A stretch of 64,000 nt of DNA from contig CM026432.1 of the NCBI GenBank assembly GCA_014871385.1, positions 1,257,194 through 1,321,193 of the forward strand. Direction: 5' to 3'. Shown here piece by piece: positions 34,380 to 48,778 of the stretch. The notes beneath the pieces were generated by a model, which was given only the letters and a program-made list of their open reading frames with translations, had not been told where the DNA came from and did not search any database. The position numbers and the translations under genes are program-made. The stretch comes from Ceratodon purpureus (taxonomy: Eukaryota > Streptophyta > Bryopsida > Pseudoditrichales > Ditrichaceae). How positions within the stretch are numbered: the first letter of the stretch is position 1; each line of letters opens with the position of its first letter.

Positions 34380-37074
34380 ATGTCCAATAGAAACCGGATG
34401 GCTGCCCAAGGAGTGTTAAATGCTCGTGCCACCGCCCTCAGCAATCCCGGTTTGGGGCTGATGCGACAGAATCCTGGATTGTATGGCAACCAGAACCGAC
34501 CCCAGAATATGGGTCCCCCGCCATTGATGAACGGTCCACCACCTGGTGTTCTTCTGCTTGAACAGAAAGTTACTACACAGCACAGTGAGCTGCAAAGGCT
34601 CTTAACAGAAAATCAACGTCTTGCTGCTACTCATGTGGCCCTTCGACAGGAGTTGGCGGCAGCCCAACAGGAGGTCCAAAGGATGCAATCTATGATGCAA
34701 GGGCTCCAAAATGACAAGGAGGTCCAAGTCAGGTACTTGGAACAGCAAACTTGCTATGTCTCGGATGCCAATTGATATTGACAATATAATGCCACATGAA
34801 TAAGGGACTCGAAGGAACGTCCACGTTCGTAAATGTCTACTGAGCGATTATCATGAAGTCTTTGTTTGAGTGTTTTATTTGTGATTCTGAAAAGAGATTC
34901 TTGAAATTCAGGTCTCTGTTGGAAAAATCTGCCAACCTTGAGGCTGAATTGAGAGCAACAGAGCCGCTTAAAACGGATGTCCTTCAAGCTAGAAGTGATT
35001 GCCAAAAACTACACCAGCACTCGCAAGAACTGGGAGTGCAAGTGCGCACGTTAACTGCGGAATTGCAGCGGGCACGTGCAGATGTGCAGGTGATTCCCAA
35101 CCTTCGAAATGAGATCGACACACTTCGATCAGAACTTCAGAGAGCCAGGTATTGTCATATTCAACGTGATTGCTCTTCGAATCCAAAATTTGGGATATGT
35201 CTTCTGTAGAAAAACATGCGTATTTATAATTCACTTAAGCACGAAAACTTTATTGTTTTTTTTCCTCCTGAATTTACTTCACGATTACAGCTGCATGATG
35301 TGCTCAAAATGATAGCATCGCCTTAATGATAGTATAGTTTGGTGCATTCTCTGAGATCATATTGTTTCTGGGTTGCAGAAATGCTTTCGAGTATGAGAAG
35401 AAGGCAAATGCTGAGCAACTTGACCAGCGACAGGCTATGGAAAAGAATTTGGTGAGTATGGCTAGAGACGTGGAGAAGCTCCGCGCAGAGCTGACAAATG
35501 CAGAAAAGCGTCAACGTCTTAATCCAGGAGGTATGAATTATACTGCCAGAGGTAAAAATCTTCTTTCCAGTATTCAATATCATATATGATGTTCTCTTTC
35601 AATTCAATGATATTTTGGAGCCATTTTGATCACTTCCCAAAGTTGTACTCATTGTTATGTTCGACTGTTGCTTGCAGCTGGAGCTGCATATAATGGAATA
35701 TTCCCAAGTTCTGATCTTTCCTACAACAGTTTACAACAGCAGGTGTTTGGTGATAATTATGGCCTTCATTCTCAGGTTCGTTCTGCGCCCATCTAGCTAC
35801 CGGGTCTCTTTTAACCATGCTTCCATTTGATCAGCTACCTCTTCCACGGTTGATAAATTTTCCTGTTAGCCTTTCAATGGTTCATAAGTGGAGAGCATCC
35901 AGGTGCGTATCCTTCATCCTTGATGTCAGGTTCATTTCGTGTGTTTTGTTTCAGGATTTTTTCCTATCCACGTAAGTTGATGATCGTTTCACTAAAATCG
36001 TGCATTTAATTTGATTGTAGACCACAGTCTTGCTAGTGCTTGGACTAGCATGGTTTTTCTCCAATAAACCATGTTTTTTTCTACTTCAGTTCAAAATGTG
36101 ATTTTCATTCATTCTTCACTTGGAAGATGAATCAAAAACTCATGCTCCGTCGATTTATGTCCCTTCTTAATAGCCATTCCCAACTAGATTAATGGTTCGT
36201 ATATCTCTTATATCTTGTTTGCACAATGTGAGCATCGCAATGGTGTCTACAGTTCTGCCCAACCGCTGTAAGGAAATTTCGTAGCTTGTGAACTAGCGAG
36301 TTTGTTAGGCTTATTTATCGATTGAGGTGTTTCCACAATATCTGCTTTCAATAAACCTTCAATATGTACTTTTATATAAATGATGCTGGCAGTTAGTATC
36401 TCTTCGCCTCATAATTATGTTAGGGCTGGGAGTGGTCTCTTGAAGCAAATCTCCAAGACAGATTGAGGATATGCTACTCGAGAGCACTTTGGTAACTGAA
36501 ACTGTTAATCATGCGCAAATTTTTTCTTCTTCTTGTTCGCAAACGTGACTCACGATTTCATTAGACGAGAGACCAAGTATTCCATTTAAATTCGTTGCCT
36601 TCATTGAGCACATGGATGCATAGAAAAAGCTTGAAATTCTAATGTTGTCGCATGTTTTCTACAAAATCAAAGTACAAAGTTTATGGTTCTGTCTATCAAT
36701 CAGTCCGAGTTATACATAATGAGCGCTACTATAGTTTCTGCATATCTGTTTTCACGTTCTGGATCTTAGAAACTTCGAACGAGTTGAATCGTACACAAAA
36801 TCTGTTTCAATTGCCTCACTTGATGAAGCATCGACATGGTTTAAGTGCATCACACTTGATATCGGTAGACGTGGTCATTACCGATCTAATTACCTCTAAA
36901 TCCTCACCAGTAGGACGATACAAGTAGGATAGGTCGGTAACTTGTGTTTCGTTTTTTTTATGGTATATTCAGATTCCTCTTGCTGTGGAGAATGGTGTAC
37001 AGTTTCCGTCGGGACAAACCCCGGCATGGGGAGCTTACGACATGCAGCGTCATGTGAGCAACAACCATGTATGA
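34380..37074 (+). CDS. FLX-like coiled-coil protein, 5 coding exons
   Basis: Coding exons: 34380-34732, 34912-35148, 35379-35551, 35678-35775, 36973-37074; GT..AG introns, consistent phases, 320 residues. FLX and FLX-like proteins are plant coiled-coil proteins; in Arabidopsis FLX acts with FRIGIDA as a co-activator of FLC. After a Pro/Gly/Asn-rich start (1-58), a long coiled coil runs from about 60 to 250: [96 protein letters not shown] and [14 protein letters not shown], which match the family block by block. The tail is Gly/Tyr/Asn-rich and ends [20 protein letters not shown]. Exon 3 of the coding region has a second in-frame donor (after CCAGGAG at 35530) that would omit seven residues, so two isoforms are possible. 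In a plant outside the angiosperms an FLC-independent role is likely. Confidence 0.88.
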
Positions 37075-40000
37075 AGATGAATGAGAGTAGTATCATATAT
37101 GCATATTGCCATGATATATTTTTGTTTTATTTTTTTCTCGCACGTCAATCTTCTGTTCCTAGGGTCGCTGAATTCAAAGGTTCTTACATAGTTGAGTAGC
37201 TATGCACAATTGAAAAGAGTAGGCTAATTACGTTTAGCTTGACGTTTCCTTTTGGATGTTTGCTTGACGGGGTCTGGACGTCAGCAAGCTTCTAAAGTTT
37301 TAGTCAAGTTTCCTAGATAAGTGCAGAAGTTAATCCCTAATGTTCCTTCATATTTTTGGAGCCAAGATTGGGAAAATTGACTCCTTTACGCTTCATACCT
37401 AATAAATCTTAATCCAAGTATTTTTTAGTGATTTCGTCATGAAATCTTAAAACTAACTTGATATACTATTCCTACATCTAAATTAAGCCGTTTAAGCCGT
37501 TGATTTTACTTTATTTGTGAGATTGTGAAGATCAAAATAGGCTAAAATTGTTTTCATCCAATTGGGAATTTCTTTTGTTAAACTTTGAAGCCTGACCTTG
37601 TAAAATTCACACATATTCCAACTTGGATAAGTTGGAAGTTTGAGTAGGAATTTGGTTAAAAATACATTACAACAAAAAAAATCCAAAAAATATCTTTTAA
37701 ATAGAAATCTTTTGCTGCTCAAATTTGAAGAGAAAAAATTTGTTTATGAAAAATTCCCATATAATCATAAATTCACCAAAAATATCACACAAGTAATTTG
37801 CAAGAAAATCTTCTTTTCAAAATATCTTACGCCAAAATATTACTTCATCTAAGTTGCCCATAATCCTAAAATCCAAGTTGGGTTGAATGGAACTTTAGGG
37901 GTTTAGGATTGTTGTTTGATGAATTTTCAAGAACTAAGCTATTATACCTTATGAGTACTAAAAAGAAATCCTTGCTTTTCCAATTAATGCAATGAGTAAC
38001 TATTGAAACACAGATACATAAACAACACTTTGGTTTGAGAGATATGTCCCTGCTGACAGATAACAGATGACTTCCATCTTTTGATGTGGAAGTTCATAAA
38101 TTGTAAACCAATAGAGTTATTCTGAAAGGTTGGGGGGTACACAGTGGGAACCTAAATTGGATTGTAAGTTAGCAAATCCATGGCAAAATTCACTATTCTA
38201 GAACCATCAACTTCATTTTGTGTCCTTAAATGCCTGGTAATGCCTTCCATCTTATTTATTTTGGGACCATCAAACCATATTGTACCTAGGAAAATATCTA
38301 GCCAAATTCAAGGTATTTACATGATAATATATGCATTTTCATAAAAAGAACATCCTCAATTGAAACTAAATTTGACCACTAGTTCTAAATCATGAAAATT
38401 CTAATATTTCAAGGAAAATAACCAAGTTGTTTGATTAGAAACATGTTTCTAACTCTTTGAGAATCTTAATGAATGCGAGTAAAGTCTTGAGTAGTTTCTC
38501 TCAATATTAAATGAAGTCCAAATCTATAACTGCAGAAGTAGCAGCAGAGATAGATTTTTACTTATTTGTGAAAGACTATATTTTATTAAAAGATATCAAC
38601 CTATATGTTCAATGAGGTCTTAACCATTAGGACTTGTCATAGATTTCAAATTCTTAATCATAAAATGATCTTTGACGATATATTATTTTGACTTGAATGA
38701 ATGAGACTATAGAGCTGTTTTTAAAAGTTAAGAATTCCATAGAGAGAGCCCAATTTGGATTATGAATTTGTAAAGAAAGGTTGAGATTCATAATTCTATG
38801 ACCATCAAGTTTAATGTAGATGTCATAGTGGCTTAAATCTTGTATTAATTAACTTCTTTGAGACCATAAAATCATGTGTGCCCAGATATATATTATGCCA
38901 ATTTCCAGAGATATACTAAGCCAATTTACTTTCAGAAAAACTTTGAAATCATCTTCAAAACTCATCTTATAAAATGCCTCATACTTAAGATTTCATTTAC
39001 CTTGTATTCTAAAACATTATCTTCTAATTCTACTAAAATCTCAAATTTTTCAAATATTTCTTGTCTACTTTTATATAGACATGTATTAGGAAAACCTATT
39101 GTTTATCTATTACTCTATAATGGTATAATTATGTTGTTGAGTCTTTAGACAATTCAAACCTACATTTTTTATTCTATTCATTGTACTGACATTATTTGGA
39201 CCAATCTTCAATTTTATTAGTGTGTTATTTGAATTTAAAACCCATATTACTTAAGGCATATTATTATCCACATTATTTTAGAATTTCAAAATATCTAATG
39301 TGAGTTTTTTAATTGATACGTCACATTATCTAATAATTCTCATTGAATAGGATTAAAGTTGTAATGGTTGAAGTTGTTAATTTATGTCTTTTGATGCAAT
39401 ACTAAATTTCAAAAAATATCATGATAATCTCAAAATATTTTGCTCCAAGAAAATCACTAAGAAGCAATATGTACTTCTTTTAATTATCAATTTATCAAAG
39501 AGGGGAGTCATAATGTCAATTGGGGGTTATTTTTGTTTGGAGTAGGTGGAGCTGGAGATTTAATATGAGAACTAAAGAAGTGTACTTCTTTTCAAATCAT
39601 TGTTAAAATCTATTTTGATAATATGAAGAAGATTTCTCTATATTGTGCATGGCTAGTGTGGAAAAGCTGATATATATACAGCAAGGATTAAGTAGATTAA
39701 GTTCAACCTGCCTTGTCTTTTTTTAGCCCACGTATGGTGAAAATATCATGCTCATTAGAAAAATGAGACTTTCACTTCAATGATCTCTATTGGAGTCTTG
39801 TAACAAAGAAGATAAAAATAATTTAGAATAGCAAATTTGTTGTGGTTAATGAAGTTTAGGTTTATGTCCAAGCTAATGAATCAAAGGTCTTTAAACTCAA
39901 TTTATCAACTTGAGGTTGTTAGTTGAAAGTATGGTAGAAAGTTAGTGATTTTAGCTATATTTAGGAATAATAACTTCAAACTCAAGAATGCAAGAATTCT

Positions 40001-43000
40001 TAATTTTATGTTCAAACAATTTTCTATGTTGTAATACATGATTTTGTTGTGGCCATTGTTTCAAAATTGCATTGATCTTTTATATAACATTGATGTATAA
40101 CACAATAACAACACTTGATCAAGTTGTCTTGTATTTCTTAACCAGTATACATTCTTACAGTTCTATGAATGTTTGAATATTTGAAAATATCCACTTGAAT
40201 GAATTATATTAGGAAGACTAGATTTACTTCAACATACTAGTACATGGTTTTGAATATTTGTTTTAGTAAAAATTTGAATTCCATAAAACTTTATGTTGTA
40301 TGAATCTAGTTTAAAATATCTTTAAAACTTAACAATATCAATTGAAGAATTTTATTTTATTCTTTTCTAATGACGTTTTTTTACACCAACATTACCTAAC
40401 ATTGTCAAGCAACAACTTGATGAATTTTCTACCAAATTTTGAATTATGCGTAAAACATAGTTAATAAATCTTAAAATAATATTTTTAATGAACCATTCTT
40501 TAAAAATGGAATTTAACACTGGAATATGTAAATTGGACATGCATCGAAGTTGCTATAGAAATTTCACAATTTTTTTTTTATTCCTTCATCTAAATTAGAG
40601 CTCCAAATTTTATATGGTATATCAAAATTTTATTATTATCGTAAAAATTGTATATATTGGAGTGAAAATGGCAAGTTAGAAAACTTCCTCATCTATTTTG
40701 AAACTCATTGACAAAGAAGAGATGGAACTTGAATTTATTTAAGTTTAACTGTTAAGGATTTTAAATATGCAAGTTTTAGGAAGATTTTTGAAATAGGTTT
40801 TCCATCATTTCTTTTTTGCTCGAGCTTGCTGCTTACGTACTATTGTCCATAAAAATTTCAATTGAAAATACCATAAAAGAACAACCAATTTTATGCATTA
40901 CTCAAGTTGTTGTAACTAAAAATACAATTTAAAATGTAGAACAAACATGTTTACTATATTAGAAGATACACTTGATTTATATGGCTTTTTAAAGGCTTAT
41001 ATAAAGCTGATCATAATTTTACTCAAGCACTCCTACAAAACATGTCACATTGTAACATAACAATTAGACTTTTTTTAGAATCGTTTCAACAATATTTATT
41101 GATATTCATCATCAAATGAAAGAAAAATGGCTTCTTGAAGTTCTAGTCTTTCAACGGGTCCTAAATGATATTTGGTGCCATAAGTGGTTAACTTCATAAA
41201 GACAAATGTTTACTCTAAAGACAACTGTGATTTTGAGTAAGTTCTTATGATGTCAATCTGGAATGTAATTTTTCAAAAATAATTGTGGATGTAGGAAATT
41301 ATAAACATTTTTTAGACATTTTTCTCTCACCATGTTTTTAGAAAAAACTTATAGTCTTTTGTATCATTTTATCTTCAACAAATGGCATCTCCCAAAAAAA
41401 CTATACATCCATTTACTACCTTTGAGATTCTTTATGCAAATAACCAACATATTTACCTTTGAGATTGTCAAAATTTTTAAATCAAAATTAAAATCTCTAT
41501 ATAGTAGAAACGATTCACTCTAAAATTGTCCAAAAGATTGCCACGTTGTTTTTTTGAGGATACCTTATCTTGTGTGGAAATGAAACTACTAGTCCACTTA
41601 ATCATTGATTAGATGAAGTGTAGAAATCCAAAATGTCACATCATTGTCTTGCACTTCAATGTCCATTATTGGAAGACCTCCATGTCAATTGTAAATATCT
41701 GTAAGTAACAAATGGAATGGAGAAAGCTTGTGGTGTGGGCATATGAGGTTCCAATCATCGTTTTCATGAAAATATTGGCTATTCAAGTGCAAAGGAGCAC
41801 CTCCAAACGAGAAGGAGATGCCAAGTAAGTTTCTACCTGAAGCTCTTCATTTTTCCATGTTTAGATTTGCCACTGCTATTTGTTAGGATATGGCATCATT
41901 CCGTGGCAATCTCGAAGCATTCACAACTTATTGTTTTCCAAATCATATTGAGTTCTTTCTGACTAGAATGAAATACAAGGAAAGTTTAGGAAGTTCTTTG
42001 TAAACATACTAGAAGATGTTTAACGTATCTAGGACCTAAGTTAATAGAGGGAGGTTTTCCACAAGGATTGAAATTTTGTTGAGGAATTAGTATACAACAA
42101 ATACAAATAGAAAAGTAGGTAAAGTTTTATATATGTCTAGTATTTTCTGAAGTTGCATAGAAATTTGTCAATGAAATCATGTAAACAAAGTATTTTGAAG
42201 TGTTTGGTTGTAGTTTGTTGCGGTATTGGTTTTTAATTGGAATTGATATAATATTAGGGGTAGTTAGTAATGTATATTAAGAAATCTTAGGTTTTTTCAT
42301 CAATATGTGTTTCTTAGATCTATAAATACATTTTATATAAATTGTGCTATGGATATGAGGATTTTGGAATATTTTGAAGAAAGATAATATGTTTTGAAAA
42401 GAAAATTGCCTTTCTATAGATATATACAAATATGATTTTTTTTAATTAATGTTTTATGTTATTTCAAAAATTTCGTAGATTCAACTTATTCCTGTTTTTA
42501 AGTTTGAAGTGTTTGAAGGATTTTACAGAAAATTGTAGTAGCTATCTCTAAACCTTTGAAATACAATTTTTGAATTTTGTATTACATTTTATTGAATAAC
42601 AGGGATATGTAAATAATAAAATCTCAACATGCAACAACGTTATCTTTTTCATGTATTTGTTTACACAGTCTAGTTTTTTAAATGCAATATGAACTAATAC
42701 AATGAACTTTTAATCCATAAATTGATCCAAATATTAATTTGTATTCACGTTTCAATTATTTTATTAGAAACTAAAAATAGATATATAAATAAATCAAGAG
42801 ACCAATAATTCTAGAATTTAATGATTAATTTGATGTACTTACAGCTTACCTTTATTTCTCTTCATTTCAAATCATTTCAAATGTAACACCTATAATATTT
42901 TTTTTGAAATAAAAACCACCATTTTTGTCATCAAATTAGATGCGAGTTCTATAGAAAACCTTACATGAAACTTAATTCATATGTCTTGTCAATATGCGCA

Positions 43001-46000
43001 ATAGGTTTCATATGTTTTGTCAATATATGCAATTTGTTTCAGTAGTTGAAGGGTATTTTATGTCTTCTTTGAAATTTGTCTAATAATATTTTATGTATAT
43101 TTTTCCACAAATTAAATTTTATACATTTGTGTATATCTACACAAAATGCTTTCATGAATTCTTTCTAAAATCTTCAAAAATTATAATATTTTAAATTTAA
43201 AATAAAATAAAATAAAATATAAAATTTGAACCAAAAAATAAAATGATTCTATATTTTTATTGCCAAACCATGAATATTTTCTTTTATGCAAATTTTCATG
43301 AATTAGAAATTTTAACATTTCTTCATGTTATTTTATAATCATAAAATATTTTCAATTCAAAAAATTAAAAATTAAAAATTAAAAATAAATAAAAATCTTC
43401 GGTTTTTGTAATTCTATTATAATGTGAAACACTTGGACAATGAAATTAATTTTTATTGCAAAAATACGATGATATATAAATTCCTTGAGTGTATTGATTT
43501 ATACTCGCTTGGAGATATGATTATGTTTTATCGCTGGAGGCATCAATGATTTGCAGTAGTGGATAGGCCACTGCATAATTTAGTAGTGATAAAAAAATAT
43601 GAAGTAGATCAATTGTTAATATTCCTATTTTATCAAAGTTTAGTTTTATTTTTTTTTCTAATTTTTTTTGGAAATAAAGTTATCTTTTATAAAAAAAAAA
43701 ATGTTAGTTCTTAAATTTTTAATGCAAAAAAAATGATTTCATATAACACTTTCTATACATCCTACATAGAAATCTACAAAAATTAATTAATTAATTAATA
43801 TTGCTAGTTTTTAATCCAAATAATTGTACATGTGTTTCTTTCAACAATGTTTTACGTTAGCACTTTATATTGATGCAAATTCCTTTTCAGTTTTCTAATC
43901 AAGATTGAAAAGCATGTATACAGAGAAACTAAAAATATTGAATATATTCAAAACAATTTTTAAATTACCAGCTTAGTTGTAGACTTTGTATTGATTGATA
44001 TTCTTTGAACTTTAAATCCAAAAACAAAGTTCATAAATTATTTGATGTCAACTGTTTTTGCAATTGGAAATGATTCAAACAAAAACATTCAGTATGATTT
44101 GCATGGATGGCTTATTAGGATTTTAATCATTGTCCATTTGTGTCAATTTTGAGTGTGTTTTCTGAAATTCTTTTTGAGGATACAAAGTGAAATATTTTAT
44201 TGCAATTATAATTTTGTTTTCTAAAGGAACATTGAAAATAATGTTTACATTGACCCAAGTGGTTTTTTCAACTTGAGGAGCAATATCATATCCCTCTGCT
44301 ACCTTTGTAACTTCAATAACAAGTAATCAATATAATCCTCTTTGAAATTGTAACGAATAACTATTTCTATTTCTATTGTACGAAGATTCCATTCTAATTG
44401 AACCAAATTTTTTGCACCCTATTAAACAAGGTACAAAAATCCTTCTTCTTTGCCACATAAAACTTAGATATTTATTTATTTATTTATTCTTTTTAAAGCT
44501 TCAAAACCTTTTCTCCTAATTATATTTTATAGTGGATCTTTGCAATTTTGTCATTTTGAAGAATATTTACATCCTCTAACAATTAAATTAGAAGTACTTA
44601 CTTTTTAAACCATTGCAATAATCATGTAAGAATGTAATGTATGTATAAGAACAAGGTACCAAACCTTCATAATTAACATCAATACTTAAAATTGTATGCA
44701 TTGATAAATTTATATTAATGTTAAATGTGAAGGTTGGTACCTCTTTCTTGTACATCAATATAAACTTCATTCATTATACATTCAATTTTAAGAATCAGGA
44801 GTTGAAAACATTCTCATTTAATAATATGCTCCACTTGGTAAAGAAATTTGAGGCGTATTAAATTTATCTTTAAATTCACTATCTAATATGTTACTTTCAA
44901 TTTCACCTTACTTTTTACATCATTCATATTTACAATTGGAGTATATACTTCAATGTTGTTATGTTTTGTGTTTTTGATTAGAGCACATGTTCAATTCAAC
45001 ATATTGAATCACTCATCCAAAAAAACAAGACGAGTTTACAAATTGATCTATTGAGAATTTGATAATAAGTTTGTGCATGCTTGATGTGCATTTTTTTTAA
45101 ATGAGCAACTGTAGGGCGTAATTCATGACGTGCCTACAAGCATTTATATAGTGACACTATAGTGTCTACTCTCCAAAAAGAGGAGTAGTTCTTTACTTCC
45201 ATTCTTTTGTCTCGTAGGCATTGGATCATGAGTAGAACAGAGAGACACTTAATTCACGTCACTCTCCTCCGGAGACCAAAGATTCTCTTTTACATAGTGC
45301 CATTTTTTGTTTACTAGAAAATTGGTTATTATTGATTGGTGGAAGTTTCTCCTCATGATAAATTTTTAAAAACTGATAACAATGGTTGTTATAGAAGAAT
45401 AACAAGCCCATAACTTTGTACTCCTTATCATGTATCAACGTTCTAAGTGACTGGTATATCTTTTGCAGGTGACTGGTCCTGTGGGCTTTCGATTGGGGGT
45501 AGGTCGAACAGACACTTAATTCACGTCAGTCTTCTTCGGAGACCGAAGTTCATCTCTCTCTTTGCAGGTGACTATACACTGACTATTGGGCACTGAAATG
45601 TACGGATTTACGGAGACAACTTTCATCTCCTCAACATTGGTCTTAAGCTATTCAATGGAACAACTTAGGGCTCGCCAACTTGGGTTCCAACACAGAATTG
45701 TAGATAAAGGATTGATTCATGGCAATTTGGCCAAAGAGACCAAATTTGTTCCCAATTGGTGTTGAACATAATTCTTCACTCAATTTGTGTTTTGACATCT
45801 CATTTTGCTATGGTAGCTGCTCTCTAAAAGAAGAGAAGCTCTAATCTTTGAAGGAGACCAACGTGAATAAAGTGTCTATTTGTTTTCCAAGCACCTCATT
45901 GCTCTCAACAATACATGAAGTTTCAAGGCTCTGAAGGCTCAAAATAGAAAGGTAAATTTTTCTTTCAAGCATTTTGGTTGGAGTTTGGGTGCACTTTATT

Positions 46001-47950
46001 TGAATACTTCCAGTGTATTCCTTCAATTCATGGGGTTTTTTTTGGAGGGCAAGTTACAAAAGTTAATATAGTTGTTTGCAAGGTCAACCTACTATCCACG
46101 AAAAGCTCACCAACAATCAACATGATTTTATGACTGGACACACATTGTTCAAGCCATGATCCATTTCGGTTGTTCATTCATTATTTTTCTTTTTGGATCT
46201 TCTTTGAGGTGAGTCTTTTGTAATGAATTTTTTTTAAAACTAAGTCCATGAAGTTACTGTTCTATACAATAGTTGGATTTGATATAGGTGAAATATATAT
46301 TTCAGTGTGAAATTTGACCAAGCCAAATTTACATTAATTTTTGGAGTTTTATCATTACTTGCCCATTTTAACAGAGCTTGTTTACAAATTGTTGATTATT
46401 TCATAATCAAATTTAGAAAGTTTTTTGCATTCCAAGTTCAAATATTCACAAATAAAATATTCCTTGATAGTATTGACAAATTAAACCATACATATAGAAT
46501 CTAAAACTACACATCTACAACTTTCATTTGCTAAAATATTCCTCAAAATAATACTTTACAATGGTTTTTCTCAAAGAATAAAGTTACATTGTACTAGTTT
46601 AAAATTGCAACTAGACTATGAATGACAACATACTACAAGTATTGTGTTTTTTTTAATGAGTGATGTGAATGATGTGATGATATTGTGAACATTTAGCAAA
46701 CATTTCATTACAAAGGTTTTGTCTTACACACCCTTCCCTTTGTAAAATTTGGGTTATCTTTGTATACATTAATTTAGGAATGTGATTATCTGGCATAAAA
46801 TTATAAAAAATTGCATTTCAGAAACAGAATTTTTTTTTTGAGGTGGTGGTAAATTAGTGGGGGCGTTCTACCATAGATGCCTTTTCACATTTTAAAAAAG
46901 ATTTGGTGAAATGGGTGCAGGATTGAGGCTGTGCCGACCCACATCAGAGCCAATCACAGGCGGCCTTGTCAGCAAGGAAAAGGGCTCCGTTGTGTTATCC
47001 GGTGCTTTTTCCCATCTGACGTCCCATGTGGAGCTACAGTCATCCCCACCTTTGAGTTTATATGTGAAGCATTTGTATTGAAATAGGTCTCATTGCCATG
47101 ATCAAGACAAAGCCAAAGTAAAATTATGATATATTCCCTTATGATGCAAATCAGGACTGTATTTATTGTGGATTATGTGGCAATTATGAATGATTTTTTG
47201 TAATGCGAGAAGTAATGAAAAGTGCACTAGAACAATGAGTTTTAGTCTTGATCCATGTTATGAATAGTCTACACATTAGTACTGAATCTTTGAAGGATAA
47301 TCGAAGGGGGTGTGGGGTGGTGAGATGTAGAACTTTTGCAATGCGTCTCATATAATAATTTTTGGATTACAAAAAAAGACTATAACTTTTATAAATAGAT
47401 AGCATTTGTGCAAAAAATAATTAAGATGTCCAATTATATAGGGCTTAGTAGTCATTTACAAAATTAGTTCATTTGTAGGTTTCGGGTTGAGATTGTATGG
47501 CGAGATGCATATATTTTTATAAGAAGAATTACAATTTTTTAGAAAACATGCAAAAGTAATGTTTGCCTGCTTATTACCTTGACATATGTACTATATGTAT
47601 ACATGACACAAATAAAAAGAGTGTCTTCCCAACTTAGTCATATGACATCTATACATATACATTTATTGATGAAAGTAGACCTCCATTAATTAATTTCATT
47701 AATCAATTACTTTCATTAATTAATAGTGTCTCTTCATTGGCCTATTAGTACTTAAACACTCATCATTTTTGGAAGCCAACTATTCATTAGTTTTTGGCAC
47801 CCATAGTTTTTGGACCTAAAATTTTTACAAAAAAATCAATAGAACTACAAATCTTTAATAGTTTTTTGGTTAATATTTCCTAAGTTTGCTCAACCTTTGT
47901 ATATTTCTATCACACCTTTGTCTACCATTATCACTCCAATTTCGTAAGTT
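37075..47950. other. Gene desert of about 11 kb, AT-rich degenerate repeats
   Basis: No open frame has a recognisable domain and none is longer than about 90 codons. The sequence is strongly A/T-rich, with simple runs (TTTATTTA at 44471, AATTAATT at 43786, AAATA blocks at 43197-43225 and 43362-43395) and a 31-bp imperfect tandem dimer at about 42977-43040. The segment 38336-38400 recurs inverted at 63626-63692. A small GC-richer island (46915-47050) interrupts the region. It is probably old transposon DNA decayed by C-to-T change. Confidence 0.6.
45165..45895. repeat. Dispersed repeat family, fragments in both orientations
   Basis: ACACTTAATTCACGTCA followed by (C/T)TCC(T)CGGAGACC(A/G)AAG occurs at about 45246-45283 and again at 45513-45550 in the same orientation; a reverse relative lies at about 45854-45885. 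The first copy is preceded by TCTACTCTCCAAAAAGAGGA and CTTTACTTCCATTCTTTTGTC (in two pieces), which also precede a reverse copy at 48779-48900. These look like pieces of one non-coding transposon or LTR. Confidence 0.65.
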
Positions 47951-48228
47951 TTTGGTTCCGCTACCTTGTGCACATGTTCAGTTTTCATTCAGAAAACACA
48001 CATCTCTCTCTTGAATATTACATGAATGTCAAAAATTGCTGGTTTATTTTGAAACGTTGTTTCCATACAAATGAAAGATGTGCCTAAGTTTGGGCAGGCA
48101 GGTTCACCATAAATCAACCCATACAAATCAAGGGGATTCACGCCTGGCACTGGCAGTTGGTAGCTAGAAACACCGATCATCTCCCACGCAACTTGCAGCA
48201 ACAACATCCCTCACAGCACAGCACAGAC

Positions 48229-48672
48229 TGATCCATGCCATGGCGCAACCCGATTTGGGCCTCGGCCCATAATTCATCACAACCGTGTCAAGTAGGAGCA
48301 GGAGGGACCCCTGCGAATGATCAGAAACGCCGCTTCACGAAAGGAGATCACATCTATTCCGATCCCATCTTGCCAAGCGGGCCCTGGAATCCGATTCCGA
48401 GGAAGAGTTCCTGACCCGGTGACTCAGCTCATGAGTTTAGCCATTGAGCGCATTCACCCAATTCCTGAGAATAAATCATACTGAGTTGATGATTTTTGAC
48501 TTGAGAGGCACTCACTGAGTCATACCTACAGCCCTGCCCCAACTGAGTCACCATTTGAGTGCCTACTTTTTGTTTTATTGTTTTGACAAGTTGCAGTGAT
48601 ATCAGTTCGAACAGGTTCACACCGTTGTGGTGAAGACCGCTTGGCAATGGACAAGCAGGGGTGATTAGCAAG
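48229..48672. other. Intergenic, no supported gene
   Basis: GC-richer sequence with open frames on the minus strand (48429-48671) that show no domain. Contains GGGCCTCGGCCCA, a short palindromic GGCC stretch near 48256. Nothing further recognised. Confidence 0.4.
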
Positions 48673-48750
48673 CAGGTATTGGATCAGTATTCCGCAGGTA
48701 TTGAATCAGTATTCCACAGGTATTGAATCAATATTGCCCACGTATTGGAC
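48673..48750. repeat. 22-bp tandem repeat, about 3.5 units
   Basis: Units CAGGTATTGGATCAGTATTC plus CG, then two variants with GAATCAG and GAATCAA, then a partial CACGTATTGGAC. The array directly precedes the reverse-oriented repeat fragment at 48779. Confidence 0.85.
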
Positions 48751-48778
48751 ATAATTACACTGTTGTAAGTAGAGAGAG

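Noticed and set aside
37075-47950. Intact LTR retrotransposon in the gene desert
   Set aside because: No reverse transcriptase, integrase or gag-like frame and no paired long terminal repeats were found.
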